Source: Trypanosoma brucei gambiense DAL972 (lineage: Eukaryota; Euglenozoa; Kinetoplastea; Trypanosomatida; Trypanosomatidae). From it: 64,000 bases of DNA. Positions 8,717 to 20,208 of the stretch are shown piece by piece; positions within the stretch are counted from its first letter, which is position 1, and each line of letters opens with the position of its first letter. The stretch spans positions 2,027,061 to 2,091,060 of the forward strand of contig NC_026742.1 in assembly GCF_000210295.1 (NCBI RefSeq). Reading direction: 5' to 3'. The notes under the pieces are model-generated. The model saw nothing but the letters and a program-made list of their open reading frames with translations. It was not told the DNA's origin and ran no database searches. The position numbers and the translations under genes are program-made.

Positions 8717-11061
8717 AGAAACAAAGAGGGGAACTTGGTGCACGAAAAGGCGGCAATATCGGGATAAAACTGGCTAGGGAAAGGAGGCAGCGGTGTGTGT
8801 ACGTTTATATGCTCCCGTTGCGGTATTGGTAGGAGTATCATAGGCTTTAGCGGAAAGGCGCGAGAATTATATATATATATATATATATATGTAGGTGAGA
8901 AGGGGTTAGTGCGACTTCCTTCAAATAGTGGGTTTCTCAGTATTAACAGGGGAGAGAGAGGGAGGGAGGGAAGAAAAATATTAAAAAAAACAAAAAAGAA
9001 AAGAGGGGGAAGGAAATGCCGGTCACCGAGCGTATTTGGTGGTGTTGAGCGACCAACTTTGTAAACGTGTGTTGACATGTTGCTGCGTAAAATTGGAATA
9101 CAGTATGTGTTAGAGCTATCTGTGTTTCTTTATTTTTTAATTTCTATTTCTATTTTATTGCGCTTGTGCAAACATACACCTTATCACGTGGTGAGAACTG
9201 TAGTATGAACAGGGCGGGAAAGATGCTGGCAATCTTTCCCCTTTCTTTTCATCTCTCTTTCCCCAACAACAGTACGCACGAGGATTGTAGTATCTTTTGG
9301 GAGTATCGTCGTTTATTCGTCTCCTTTCTTCTTTTTTTTTTTACTTAATTTATATTTATGGATTTGTTTAAGATCACGCTGTTTCTACTTCCGAAACCAC
9401 TATCGGGGATAAACAAAAAAAAACCAACCCGGAAGTGAAGGGAGGGAAGGGGAGAAATGAGGGAGGGAAATTTCCTTCATTTTATTTTATTTTACTTTAT
9501 ACAACAGCCCCACTTCTACACATTTCACACGCCCTTCTATTCGGGTTCTTTTGTTTCATCCTTTCTGCAAAAATTTCAAGCCCTCGACTATGCTGTGCAC
9601 ATGAAACGATTAAAACATTCCTTCAACTGTTGTGTTACCATTTCATAACGACATGTGTAGTTGTGCTCTCAGTGATGTCTCTTCTTCCTGCTCTCCTTTC
9701 ACCATCGCCACTACCGATAGTTTTGAAAAATATATAAAAAAAAAAGAGAAAGAGAATGAAAGAATGATTGAATGAAAGAACAACAAATAGTCCTAAATTT
9801 TCACTTCAAAAAGAGCTTTTTTTTTTGTTCGTTCATTTGTTTACCCGTCACACAAAAACGCACGAATGTGCGAGAGAGTCACCGATGGCAAAGTGAAAAT
9901 TTGTGTGGAGTTTGTTAGAGATGATGCGTACGAAGTGAAGTTGACATCAAAGCTGCAGTCGCTTGTTGTGGTTGTTGTTGTTGTTGTTGTTGTTGTTTTA
10001 AAAATGTTAACACCTACGAGAGAAGTTGAAGTTTGAGACTGCGCTTGTGAGGGAAGTGGAAATAAAGGGACTTGACGAGCTGCGAGAAGATGTTGAAGGG
10101 GCTGTGTAACAAAACTGGAGCCGTTGCCTAACAATTTGTTAGCTGACGAATGCCGATGTTCACATAGCCAGTGGTACAATTGTGTCTGCATTGATGAAAA
10201 TGGTGTGGAGACGCAGCTGAATGGAATGTAAGAAACAAAAAAAAAGCAAAAGACAAAGACCCCCCCCAAAAAAAACAAAAACGAAGTTCCAAATGCTTAA
10301 CCGTCTCATATACACAGGGATATCAAATATATACGGATGGCAAATGCGGTGGACACGACATGTAGCGTCCACGAACATTATTTGCATGACTACGGTAAAT
10401 GAGAAATGGATCAAACGATGTGTGATTCAACTGACAGGTATAGAGACTCGTGCCATAAATAACTTCCGATACGATTTGAAAGTGCTGAGAAAACCTCCGC
10501 CGGGCGTTTGGTGTCGTGTTATGAATTAAGTCGTTACAGTGAGGGATCACAGATATATGGCAAGACGTGGAAATATCGTTACAACTCCACTGGTGTGCAG
10601 CAGTAAATTCAACTTGTTTGAAGAGTGATGATGCCTGCACTACTGGAACTAATAATAATTATTATTATTTTGGTGTATGAGGAACACGGATGCAGGTGCC
10701 TTTCTTTACTTTGTACCGATTTGTGGTTTAGTTATTTCTTGTTTCTTGTTTTATTTTATTTTGTTGTTATTACTTTTTTGTTTTGTTTACTCAAAATATT
10801 CCGCATCAAATCTAACAAACGAACATGATATGTGTAGTGTTCACCTTTTCTTTTTCTCGTCTGAAGGTGTTTGTGCCGCGTGGATGGCTGCCGTCTTTAT
10901 TCCCCATCCTTTCTACTTATTGCTTTTATTGTTTAAATACTCGCTCTCTTTCTCTCTTCTTTCTTCTCTTTCCTCTCTCTCTCATTCTTCACATTCCATA
11001 AATTTATATTTCATGAAGAAGTGTCGCCAATACCGCGTGTATCCTTGCGAGCGGTGGGGAA
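8717..11061 (+). other. Long spacer (2.3 kb) without a convincing gene
   Basis: This is the longest spacer in the left half. It holds a (TA)n run at 8868-8890, T-runs near 9330-9345, a (TTG)n repeat at about 9965-9998 and, before the ankyrin gene, a very strong pyrimidine tract (about 10925-10990) with AG at 11014-11015, giving a leader near 46 nt. The part 9840-10620 is less repetitive and has higher GC than the rest. It contains short open frames (for example 10293-10529, 78 residues from its ATG) that I cannot support as genes. I looked for box C/D pairs and tRNA boxes there and found none convincing. Confidence 0.4.
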
Positions 11062-14000
11062 ATGCCCCCGTCCAAAGACTCGGCAACACCGCTGGACGCG
11101 GCAATTTTGTGCCACATTCGCACTCCATATTTAAGTGGTAGCGGTCTCGTTGGAACCGTACAAACGCGGCTGAGCGCAACACTCGCAGATGTGCGACGGC
11201 TCCTCGAAAGTCTTGTGAGTCTCGCGCGGCAGGGTAATGATCGCAACGTCGGTAATGCCATCGGGTCAAGTGAAGCCCCAGTCAACGTTTCAAAGGAGGA
11301 AATGCGTAAGATTATGTCGCATGCATTACATCCATTTGACTTGAGTGCAGATTTCTCATTTGTGAGGGGCGGGTGTGGCGCCATGGTTCCACGGGAGCGT
11401 GAGAAAAGCACGCGGCTAGTGGATTTCTTCCCACTATTACCACAGCTTTTTAGTGTAAATAAGAAGAATTATCATATCGGTTGGGCGATGGAGCCGCCCG
11501 CACCTCTAGTGAGAATTTTAGCGAGGTTGGAGGATGTGGAAGTTTGCCGCAACGCCGTTGCCGTGCTGTTTGTGTCCATGCAAACACCGGACGAGATGTT
11601 GAAGGACCGACTGACGCTATACCAAAGCGCAGCCAATGTTGGGTTCTCTAGTAAATCCGCTCAGTTAAATAGTTTCAAGAAGTCTCTGAATCTTTGGAAT
11701 TGCAACGTACGCGATTGTTTTGGGCGCACCGTTCTCCATGAGTCCGTCTACCACGGGAATAAGGAAGTAGTGGCACATTTGTTATCGCTACCATTCATAC
11801 ACACCAACGAGCAAGATGCACAGGGTCTGACGCCGCTGCACATTGCAGTGAGGAAAGGTGATGAGCGTATTGTGTCACAGCTGTTGATGCGTGGTGTAGA
11901 TGTACTCCTACAAGATGCAAGCGGGGATACGGCACTCCACACCGCCCTAAGACTTCGGGATAGTAGGCTGGTAGAGTTGCTCTGTCAGTGCTTGCGTGAG
12001 GCGGGCATTGGTGCAGAGAAGCTGAGTCAATATCGAAATAAACGTGGCCTTTCACCTAGCGATGTCTTTAAACTCCGCTGGCCTACATTTTTTCAGTTGT
12101 GTGCGGTGGGCGACGTGCAGGCAATTCACACCTTGTATAATCACTACCTATTCAAGTGCGATTTGGCACATGCTCCTGACAACCTGTTACATCAATCAGT
12201 AGTGCACGTGGCTGCCGCAGCCGGTCACGCTGATGTGGTAAGGTATTTGCTTGACGAGGTAGGGTTCGGACGAGGCAGGGCTGAATGCTTTATTAATAGC
12301 CGCCTGCAAACCCCACTGCATGTGGCAGCGGAGCGAGGTGAATTTGCAACCGTGAAGTTCCTTTACGAGCGATATCCTAAATGGCTTGCTGCAAGAGATA
12401 TTACTGGGGCGACGCCGTTAGTGGCAGTTCTCCGCAATCGAAGACGGTGGGGGACTGCGATAGCAGAGTATTTCATTACCGTTGCATCGAGTGAAACCAT
12501 TGCACCCAACACGTGCGATAATGGTGGCAATGGTGCTCTCCATTTGCTGTGTGAGTTGGGTTTGTTTCACTTAGCAAGGTTGCTCGTTGAAAGTCATGGA
12601 GCGGACGTCAATCTAGCTCACACAGGAACAGTGAACACTCATCACTTTCTGAGAGTGACGCGGCGGTCGAAGTTTCTAATGGAGCAAATGAAATGGAAAT
12701 TGAAACATCAAAAGACGGGGAAACAGGTGAAGATGACGCCTATCTTATGTGCCATTCGCGGAGGCCGTTGCGGTATAGATATCATAGAAATGTTGCTTTC
12801 ACACGGTGCGGCAACCCGTGAGGATGAAATTGTTGAACTTCTGTTCTACTTGGTGTCAAACGAACACTACGAGGTAGCCGAGCGCGTCCTGGCAAGAGAA
12901 AATGTGAAGCCTCCTGGGCATAACGAGCTGCTATGCCGATTCTGCCGGGAAAAACATGTTGTTGGCATCAGCTGGTGCTCTAAACAGGGCTTCCGTCAAC
13001 TGAACGTCATGCAGGAAAGCCATCACCCATTAGCTGTCAGTTCCGCTTTAGGAGATGCCGCTGCCGTAGCTATTCTTCTCGAGCACGGGGCAAACGCGAA
13101 CATCGGTAAGAGCGTGTTGCACACACCCTTGGCACTTGCCATTAACGGGGGACACGACGATGTTGTTAGGTGTCTTGTACGGGCAGGGGCCTGTCTTCTA
13201 TCGGCAGATGGCTCATGGAGTGCACTGCGCGCTGCTGTGAAGCGAGGGGAGGAGTTCATAATGGCTGGATTGTTGGCCGAGCCGTCCCTCCCTCCATCGG
13301 AAGTAGTGCATGCGATGGTGTTCGCGTTGCAGGATGCACGTGGAAGAGGCGTTGAGATCCGCGAGCGCCTCTGTGTACGTCTTGCTCGCGCACTGAACTT
13401 AGCTGAATGCGGCGGAGTGCACCCAACGGAGTTATTACACCTTGCAGCGAGCCGATCCTGCTTCGCAGTGGTACGGGTGCTGGTGGACAAGCTGCTGGCT
13501 CTTCCACGAGAGGAGTTGGAGAATATTCTGAAAGATGCTCCAGCGGCACCTTCACTCGCTTATGCGCTCATCGAGCCGAAGGCAGTTCCTTTGCCAAAGG
13601 GTGTGCCTAGTCGACTGTACGCACTTCACCCCTCACCAGCTCCCTTCAAGCGATTAATAACGTTGCGCACTTGGCAAGAAGGGTTGCACCACCGCCTGCA
13701 TCTGCGGGATGCGTTTAGCTACTGTGCCAGTGCCCGAGAGGAGTCATTGCTCGAAACTCTGCTATTTGACGTCGGGCTGAAGCCCTGGGAAGGGCCTGAT
13801 TTCCGGGGTTGGAATGCCGCTGACTATGCCGTTGCAAGTGGACTATACAATTCTGTGCGTATTTTACTCGTCTCAGGGTTGGCCCCCCTCCGACACCACC
13901 ACGTGCGTAGCGGTACGTGGCTGGGAATTCTTTGTCGCTCCATGGCCACCCCCGCCGCACGACCTAGTGAAACTAATTTGCTGTACTTTACTTTGAAGCG

Positions 14001-17000
14001 TCTGGTGTGCGCGGGAGAGACCTTGCTGATTCGCCACATCCTCTGGGATGTCTGCCGGCGATGCGATGTCTCGGATATGAGGGACGCGAGTGTGTGGCTG
14101 ACGGATGTTCTTTTGTGCTGCGCTCGCAGCCGAAGTCTGGAGATTTTGCACATACTTACAAGGGAATTTCGCGTCACGTGGGGCAGGAAGTTCTTTCCTA
14201 CAGCGGAACCACTGTTGATGGCAGTATTAAATAGTGATGCGGAGATGGCATTGTTTCTAATGACACACGGCGCTGTCCCCACGGCATTTGGCCCCATTCC
14301 CAAAATGCACGACAACGTTAAAGCTAGTTTCCTGCGGGAGGAGAGACGTGCTGTTTCCCCCTTATGGCTAGCTGCCCGCCTTGGGGAGACCGCCATCCTG
14401 CAGCAGTTGCTACAGTCAACGGATCTTCTGTGCCATGAAGCAACGCTGGACAATTCCACCCAGTGTGGTGACATACTCCAGGCACTTATCGATGGAGCGA
14501 CGCGGCGGGTCACGAAGGAGCGCGACGCGGGCATGGCTCGAACTATCTTTATGCTGAAGCGTGCTGGATATTTGGCCCTAACTCCCGACGTTGTGAGGTG
14601 CGCCGCCAGAAAGGGGCTGGTACAAGTGGTGAATGCCCTCGTGGATTGTTACGGCCCCGATCCGTTTGTGGAAGACCTCAAGTGTGGAGGCTTGTGTGCC
14701 ATACATTTTATGGTCGCCAACCAGGAGCTTTGTGGAACGCTGCGTTCGTTGCTTGTTGCGGGACGCAGCACAGCAACTGAAACTGTGGGGGGAAGTGTGT
14801 CCCTCGCCTCCGCTATGCTTGCGACACCATTCAGGGTTAACCCTGTCGATTACGCTCTGAGACATGGTTGCGCAGAGGGGGCTCTGCTTCTTCTTTGTTT
14901 AGGGCTGTACGGCAGCGGAACTGTGTTTGCAAAGCGAGCCCGCACGTTGTCAGTGGTCATACGCCTCGCAGTGCAAAGGAGGTGCACAACGGGGTGGAGC
15001 GGCTACACAGCTTTGCACGCAGCGATTGAGATGCAGTGCCACAGTCTGGCGAAGACTATGGCTTGCGAAATGGCAGCGATTCATGGTCCCAACAGTGGCC
15101 CCTATGCAGAGATGACTATCAAAAATGATGACGCACCATCTCTTCACGCGTTCATGGCGTTCCACTTGCGTGAAGCACACTTTGGAACGCTTCTTTCGTC
15201 CGGCGTGCCTCCAGTAGTGGATATCTCATCTCCCTGCGATATCCCGTACATTGTATGGAGCCCGCATGCGTCTGAGGGGCGCTTCAGGGAAGCCGTGCGG
15301 GAATCTGCCACGAGACAGGGGCTGGAGCAGCCGCTAGATTTAATGAAAGAGAGTCTCCGCGTTGAGGTGCGCCAGCACATGTTGTCCTACAACGAGAACA
15401 TCTTTTTTCGGAGCCGATCGTTCGCAGTGACGGCACTTACACCGATGGCGTGCGCTGTTGCTGCGGGAAAGTTGTCGTGGGTGCAGTTATTTTCCAGTTG
15501 CGGAGTTTCCTTGACGAACGACAGTTCCATTATTGCCGCAAAGTATTCTGCAGTTTCGACGCAGGGACGAATTAAGGCTCCGCCGGTGTACAAACTCGTC
15601 GATATGAGAGACTCTAGGAAACGGAAGGCACAGAAATCGGTGAGAAGGAAGCACGTTTGCTCCAAGGACACTGGCGCGTGGCTGCTTACTGCCTACGTCC
15701 ACAATCGTTGCCACATCTCCCCCATCATGCTTAGCATGGCAATTGTCGTTGAGTGTGTTCGGTCGGGTGCCGTGGAACAGAGGCTGCTGCAGCAGCTACA
15801 AATCATTCGCTATCTTCTTGGATCCGATGAATGTCCACTACGAGAGGAGGTGAATCTGTTGGCCATCGTAGCTGCAGAACTGCAACTGTGGGGGTTGCTT
15901 GAGGACACTGTGGTTACATTGGAGCGGTGCGGTGCCGTATTTGACCCCATTAGCGAAGGGGATATACCGCCCTTTATGCACAATGTTGTTGGGAGTGCCC
16001 ACCACGTAATGCATAAGGTGGCAAGAGTTGCACCACGGGAAATAATTTTACTGGTTGCAAGAAACTCATCTTTCGTTCACGTCGAAGAGTTGTGCGACGC
16101 GAAGGGAAGGACGGCGCTTTACCACGCCCTGTATCACCCGACTCCGGCTGCTGTTGACACATTGCTGTCTCTTAATGTTTCGGTGAGTAAGCGCTGCTGC
16201 TCTGGGACGGGGCGTACTCCATTAATGGTTGCAAGTAAACTTGGGAAGCTCGGTCATGCGGAGAGGCTAATGCGAAAAGAGGTGTTGGACCTTGAGGACA
16301 ACTACGGCAACACAGCCCTCCTGCTAGCTGCGGAAGGGGGTCACAAACAAGTAGTGGAGTATCTTCTCGCGCAGGGAAGCTCGCCATCAACCAAAAATGC
16401 TAAAGGGATGACGGCGGTGATGGTGGCGGCGCTCGCGGGTCATGATAGCCTCGCTGTTCCGATGGTTGAGAGATTCTCCGGCATATCGGACTTGTTTACT
16501 CCGCACACCACCATACTGCACTGCGCCGCTGTGGGAGGTGCCTGGGGTGTTGCAACCACAGTTGTGAGTTGTCTGGCGCAGGCAGACCCCTTAGCAGTGG
16601 ACCACTTTGGATACACAGCCCTATTTCTCGCCCATGCATTTGGAAATGCGCGTGTCCTGCGCACGCTGCTTGGCGCTGTTCTCCACAAGGGTATTACCGT
16701 TCCCTCTTCTTTCGTCCGGGAGCGTCAGATAATCTCACGCTCATCGGAACTTGTGCCGCGAGGGTGGCTTAAGGGAACCTTGTATTTGGCTGAAGCGGTG
16801 CTAGGCAACGGGCGGAAGGGCTCATCATCATCATTATCATCATCACACTATGGTCCCATGCGCTCCAGTGAGACATTGTACGGTCATCGCACGTCCATCC
16901 GTCGTAATGATGTCCCTTTGCTTCTTTGGTGTGTACGGAACAACAACACACTCGGTGTCCGTGTCTTGGGGGAGATCAATGTTGGTGATAGTTGCTACGC

Positions 17001-20000
17001 TCTTCATGAGGCCGCCAGAAGTGGAAATGTGGAAATGGTAAAACTGCTGCTGAAATTGGAGGTGAGCAGCCCTGATGTGTTAAATGAGTCGGGTATGCTT
17101 CCATTTGAGGTTGCCGCAGTGCATAAACATGTGGAATGTGCCTCTCTCATATTATTGCACACCAAGCTGGATCCTGTGCGGTTACGAGTGCACATCGATC
17201 ACGGTGATGATCCGGACAGCACAGCTAATAGTACAGACAGTAACACCCATAACCCCATGCAACTTCTTGCATCTTCTGAGAATGCTGAGGTTTTTGCTGA
17301 TGTGGTTGATTCAGTGCAACGCATGAGCGGTGACACGTGGCCTTCAGTGGCGCAGCAGCTGTTTGATACCCTTTCCACTCCAGGTCCTGATGGCATGACG
17401 GCGTTAGAGTTGCAGTTGGCTTTGGGAAGAGCTGCAGGGGCATTACGGTTGGTGAAAATACTTCAGCGCCTGTCCCTAGATGTAGCAGGGAACTGTGCCT
17501 TTGCCGTGTCGAGCAGCATACTTCATCACCTTACAAATGTGTCCCCTGCAGTGCGTGTGCTTCTCCATGATATGTTTGGCCTCACGGATGTAGCCAAAGG
17601 TTACGGAATGAGGCGTCGCCGCTTCGGACGGCTGTCGTTCGCCGATGTTAGACTGATCGGCATCAGTGCGCTGCAGAGTGACGCTTATTGCGCGGCGGCA
17701 ACCTCATCCATCTTCACTTTTGGGAACGAGGTCGGTGCAACATCTTCACTATTAGAGCGACTTCCCTTTGAGGTTCGTTTTGTGCCCCGTCCGTTCGAAC
17801 GACGGTCTGCAGCCGAGCGAGCAAAGCTCATCCGATGGCTTGGATCCTCCCTTATACTGTCGAGCTACAAACAATTAAGGACATGCGCCCAGTTTGACGC
17901 GGTGGAGGTGGAGATCGTGTCCCACCCAGCAGAAGAGTTCGCCGAACTTGTGGGTGATCATTTACACCATTCAATTTACGTCGACGGCGACTGTCAGCTT
18001 GTGGTCCCGGATTTGAATATCATCCTTGGGTTTGCAACCCGACGCGAGAAACAGCGGTTGCTGGACGAGGTAGAGCACCTCTGCGGTGTACTTACTGATA
18101 CTATGCAGTCACTTCCCCATCCTGCGCTTAGTAAAGGTGAGGTCAAGGTGGACTGGCGCAACTGCAACATTGACGACGTGGAACAGGAGGCTATCGAGTG
18201 CCTCATTGAAAATGGGCTAAAGAAGCTGCGGGTGTTCTTGGAGGGAAATCTTAGGGACTGTCTTTGTGGTGTGAATATGACAGATATATTATCTGTGAAG
18301 TGTACTGCAGAACCCGTTGCTGAGAAGGTACACATTACCTTTCAGTACACACGAGAAGCACTGAAAAAGTTTAAGCCATCCGCTACCGAGTTGGGAAGTA
18401 CCGTTGATGGACTGTTGTGCGTTGTGCGATTTAGTGACGCGGGCATGGGCGGTTTGGATTTTGTTATGCGCTCGGTCCTGTATCCGGCTACCTTGTCCGA
18501 CGTGAACTTGGTTGGCGTCAGCCGCATCCGTGATGCATGGGTTGCTGATGTGTCTCGCCGTGTAGGTCAGCGAATGGGTGGAGAGACAATAGCATTTAAA
18601 CTCCAGCTCGAAGGAAGTGAATTGCATGAGCTTCCACTGCACCTTCTCAAGCGTGTGATGGCTGATGTGACTGATGCCATAGCTATGCTGATGTCGCGGC
18701 CCAGTGCAAAAAAGCACCGATTTCTTGTTTCCCATATCGTAGGTGAGTCTTTGGCTTCTTCCCTGCGCGCTGTGTTTGTTCTCTTCTCCACGAGTCGGCA
18801 ACCAACCGCGAGGCGGGCACAGGGTAATCTACTTATTTGCTTCAATGCCACAATGACGCCTACCATGTCAGATATCTACCAGTGTCTCCGCCGAAGTGCG
18901 TTAAAGGATGAGGCCGAGCGCTTAAAGGGGATGCTCATGTCTATTGTCTCAACCATGGGTTTGCAACTCAGCGTTGCTCTTCCTGCAGTTCCACTTCTCA
19001 TGGATGTGTTGGGTTCCTTAAGACATCAAGATACGGAGAATGTTGTGTCGTTTCTTTCAGTTCTCTGTCACAACGACGGCTCACTCGTGTTAAAGCCCCT
19101 CATCGAGGGTGTTTCCATTGGCTGGAAAACGGAGCTTGGGCGGGTTGTCCGGCGACACGTAAGGCAAATAAGCGTTGCATTGGAGGTGAGCGGGGGGTCG
19201 TCCTGTGAATTGAAGGAAAACGGAACCTTTGTCTACAAGTGCCCGCTCAACTGTGCACATGCGGGGTCATACGCTGCACATTCAAAGGGATTATTATCCG
19301 CACAACAGATTGCATCGTTGCTGCTTATTCAAATTGACACGATGGACCCCACAATGCGCAGCCTCATCAGCACAACAAAAGCCATGGCCTGCTGGTCCCG
19401 AGCTTGTGGCACCTGCACGCGCCTGTTAGATGCGGGGTCTCAACGCTGTTCAATTGTAATTAAGAGGCGTAATATACTCGACCAACCAGTCGGGCAAAGT
19501 GCAAGTGATGCCTTCAGCTTCCGCGGGGGGTGGAGCGGGGTCAAGGTTAAGGGTAGTACAGGTGTGGTGCGATTCACAGCCCCAACCAAAGCTGGCTATT
19601 ACCTCCAGCATATTTTGCTCAATGATCAGCCACTGTTTAACTCTCCACTTCGCATCAGGGTTCGACCACTGGGCCCGCATCTGCCAAACACAAAAATCCT
19701 TTCCACCTTCAACGCTGTCGTGGTGAAACGTCCGTTTCATATTCAACTGTTGTTGCATGACCGGTACCTTAACCGCGTGGCTCACATTTGTCCGCTTCGA
19801 ATTGAAGCGGTAGACGGCGGCGCGGTGCATGTGGCCGGTTGGAAGCGGCTTCATGTGGACACGGTAGAGGTGGAAGTAGTTGTAAAGGAAGTTTGTGAAC
19901 AGTGTTCAGTGCGGTTTCGGTTATTGGCTTCGGGAGGTGCCGGAAACTTCGTAGTGGACTATACGGTTGCGTCTGTTACCCCTGACACGTACCGCCAACA

Positions 20001-20208
20001 GTTTGGACCGGTGAAAAGCCGACTCATGGCAAAAGGGCTGCAAGGGAAAACGGGAAGACCGCAGCGGCCGCCACCACCGCCCGTTGGAATAATGAGCAAA
20101 AGGCAAAAAAATGAGTCACGGACTCCACGATATATCTTCCCCCCGCTTAGGGCGGTTGCAAAAGGGGAGAAAAATACAAAAAGAAAAAGCAAGCCGCCAA
20201 GCACGTAA
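11062..20208 (+). CDS. Giant ankyrin-repeat protein with filamin-type Ig-like C-terminal domain
   Basis: 3,048 residues with no interruption. Ankyrin repeats start near residue 215 (GRTVLHESVYHGNKEVVAHLL, then GLTPLHIAVRKGDERIVSQLL and GDTALHTALRLRDSRLVELL) and recur, with degenerate stretches between, to about residue 2050 (CYALHEAARSGNVEMVKLLL near 1975). Clear later examples are QTPLHVAAERGEFATVKFL and NTALLLAAEGGHKQVVEYLL. Residues about 2100-2750 are not recognised. Near 2830-2870 the pattern TGVVRFTAPTKAGYYL followed by FNSPLRIRVRPLG looks like the last strands of a filamin/ABP280 repeat. The tail is Lys/Pro-rich (RPPPPPVG, then KRKSKPPST). No signal peptide or membrane segment is seen. 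Ankyrin stacks and filamin folds both mediate protein contacts, so a scaffold role (cytoskeleton or flagellum) is plausible but inferred. Confidence 0.88.
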   Translation: MPPSKDSATPLDAAILCHIRTPYLSGSGLVGTVQTRLSATLADVRRLLESLVSLARQGNDRNVGNAIGSSEAPVNVSKEEMRKIMSHALHPFDLSADFSFVRGGCGAMVPREREKSTRLVDFFPLLPQLFSVNKKNYHIGWAMEPPAPLVRILARLEDVEVCRNAVAVLFVSMQTPDEMLKDRLTLYQSAANVGFSSKSAQLNSFKKSLNLWNCNVRDCFGRTVLHESVYHGNKEVVAHLLSLPFIHTNEQDAQGLTPLHIAVRKGDERIVSQLLMRGVDVLLQDASGDTALHTALRLRDSRLVELLCQCLREAGIGAEKLSQYRNKRGLSPSDVFKLRWPTFFQLCAVGDVQAIHTLYNHYLFKCDLAHAPDNLLHQSVVHVAAAAGHADVVRYLLDEVGFGRGRAECFINSRLQTPLHVAAERGEFATVKFLYERYPKWLAARDITGATPLVAVLRNRRRWGTAIAEYFITVASSETIAPNTCDNGGNGALHLLCELGLFHLARLLVESHGADVNLAHTGTVNTHHFLRVTRRSKFLMEQMKWKLKHQKTGKQVKMTPILCAIRGGRCGIDIIEMLLSHGAATREDEIVELLFYLVSNEHYEVAERVLARENVKPPGHNELLCRFCREKHVVGISWCSKQGFRQLNVMQESHHPLAVSSALGDAAAVAILLEHGANANIGKSVLHTPLALAINGGHDDVVRCLVRAGACLLSADGSWSALRAAVKRGEEFIMAGLLAEPSLPPSEVVHAMVFALQDARGRGVEIRERLCVRLARALNLAECGGVHPTELLHLAASRSCFAVVRVLVDKLLALPREELENILKDAPAAPSLAYALIEPKAVPLPKGVPSRLYALHPSPAPFKRLITLRTWQEGLHHRLHLRDAFSYCASAREESLLETLLFDVGLKPWEGPDFRGWNAADYAVASGLYNSVRILLVSGLAPLRHHHVRSGTWLGILCRSMATPAARPSETNLLYFTLKRLVCAGETLLIRHILWDVCRRCDVSDMRDASVWLTDVLLCCARSRSLEILHILTREFRVTWGRKFFPTAEPLLMAVLNSDAEMALFLMTHGAVPTAFGPIPKMHDNVKASFLREERRAVSPLWLAARLGETAILQQLLQSTDLLCHEATLDNSTQCGDILQALIDGATRRVTKERDAGMARTIFMLKRAGYLALTPDVVRCAARKGLVQVVNALVDCYGPDPFVEDLKCGGLCAIHFMVANQELCGTLRSLLVAGRSTATETVGGSVSLASAMLATPFRVNPVDYALRHGCAEGALLLLCLGLYGSGTVFAKRARTLSVVIRLAVQRRCTTGWSGYTALHAAIEMQCHSLAKTMACEMAAIHGPNSGPYAEMTIKNDDAPSLHAFMAFHLREAHFGTLLSSGVPPVVDISSPCDIPYIVWSPHASEGRFREAVRESATRQGLEQPLDLMKESLRVEVRQHMLSYNENIFFRSRSFAVTALTPMACAVAAGKLSWVQLFSSCGVSLTNDSSIIAAKYSAVSTQGRIKAPPVYKLVDMRDSRKRKAQKSVRRKHVCSKDTGAWLLTAYVHNRCHISPIMLSMAIVVECVRSGAVEQRLLQQLQIIRYLLGSDECPLREEVNLLAIVAAELQLWGLLEDTVVTLERCGAVFDPISEGDIPPFMHNVVGSAHHVMHKVARVAPREIILLVARNSSFVHVEELCDAKGRTALYHALYHPTPAAVDTLLSLNVSVSKRCCSGTGRTPLMVASKLGKLGHAERLMRKEVLDLEDNYGNTALLLAAEGGHKQVVEYLLAQGSSPSTKNAKGMTAVMVAALAGHDSLAVPMVERFSGISDLFTPHTTILHCAAVGGAWGVATTVVSCLAQADPLAVDHFGYTALFLAHAFGNARVLRTLLGAVLHKGITVPSSFVRERQIISRSSELVPRGWLKGTLYLAEAVLGNGRKGSSSSLSSSHYGPMRSSETLYGHRTSIRRNDVPLLLWCVRNNNTLGVRVLGEINVGDSCYALHEAARSGNVEMVKLLLKLEVSSPDVLNESGMLPFEVAAVHKHVECASLILLHTKLDPVRLRVHIDHGDDPDSTANSTDSNTHNPMQLLASSENAEVFADVVDSVQRMSGDTWPSVAQQLFDTLSTPGPDGMTALELQLALGRAAGALRLVKILQRLSLDVAGNCAFAVSSSILHHLTNVSPAVRVLLHDMFGLTDVAKGYGMRRRRFGRLSFADVRLIGISALQSDAYCAAATSSIFTFGNEVGATSSLLERLPFEVRFVPRPFERRSAAERAKLIRWLGSSLILSSYKQLRTCAQFDAVEVEIVSHPAEEFAELVGDHLHHSIYVDGDCQLVVPDLNIILGFATRREKQRLLDEVEHLCGVLTDTMQSLPHPALSKGEVKVDWRNCNIDDVEQEAIECLIENGLKKLRVFLEGNLRDCLCGVNMTDILSVKCTAEPVAEKVHITFQYTREALKKFKPSATELGSTVDGLLCVVRFSDAGMGGLDFVMRSVLYPATLSDVNLVGVSRIRDAWVADVSRRVGQRMGGETIAFKLQLEGSELHELPLHLLKRVMADVTDAIAMLMSRPSAKKHRFLVSHIVGESLASSLRAVFVLFSTSRQPTARRAQGNLLICFNATMTPTMSDIYQCLRRSALKDEAERLKGMLMSIVSTMGLQLSVALPAVPLLMDVLGSLRHQDTENVVSFLSVLCHNDGSLVLKPLIEGVSIGWKTELGRVVRRHVRQISVALEVSGGSSCELKENGTFVYKCPLNCAHAGSYAAHSKGLLSAQQIASLLLIQIDTMDPTMRSLISTTKAMACWSRACGTCTRLLDAGSQRCSIVIKRRNILDQPVGQSASDAFSFRGGWSGVKVKGSTGVVRFTAPTKAGYYLQHILLNDQPLFNSPLRIRVRPLGPHLPNTKILSTFNAVVVKRPFHIQLLLHDRYLNRVAHICPLRIEAVDGGAVHVAGWKRLHVDTVEVEVVVKEVCEQCSVRFRLLASGGAGNFVVDYTVASVTPDTYRQQFGPVKSRLMAKGLQGKTGRPQRPPPPPVGIMSKRQKNESRTPRYIFPPLRAVAKGEKNTKRKSKPPST

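Noticed and set aside
10293..10529. A 78-residue open frame in the long spacer before the ankyrin gene
   Set aside because: Codon use is not distinctive, there is no polypyrimidine/AG context directly upstream, and no domain is seen; kept only as part of the spacer description.
10180..10700. Possible C/D-box snoRNA signals (tgatga at about 10191 and 10627)
   Set aside because: No correctly spaced CTGA box or terminal stem was found for either.
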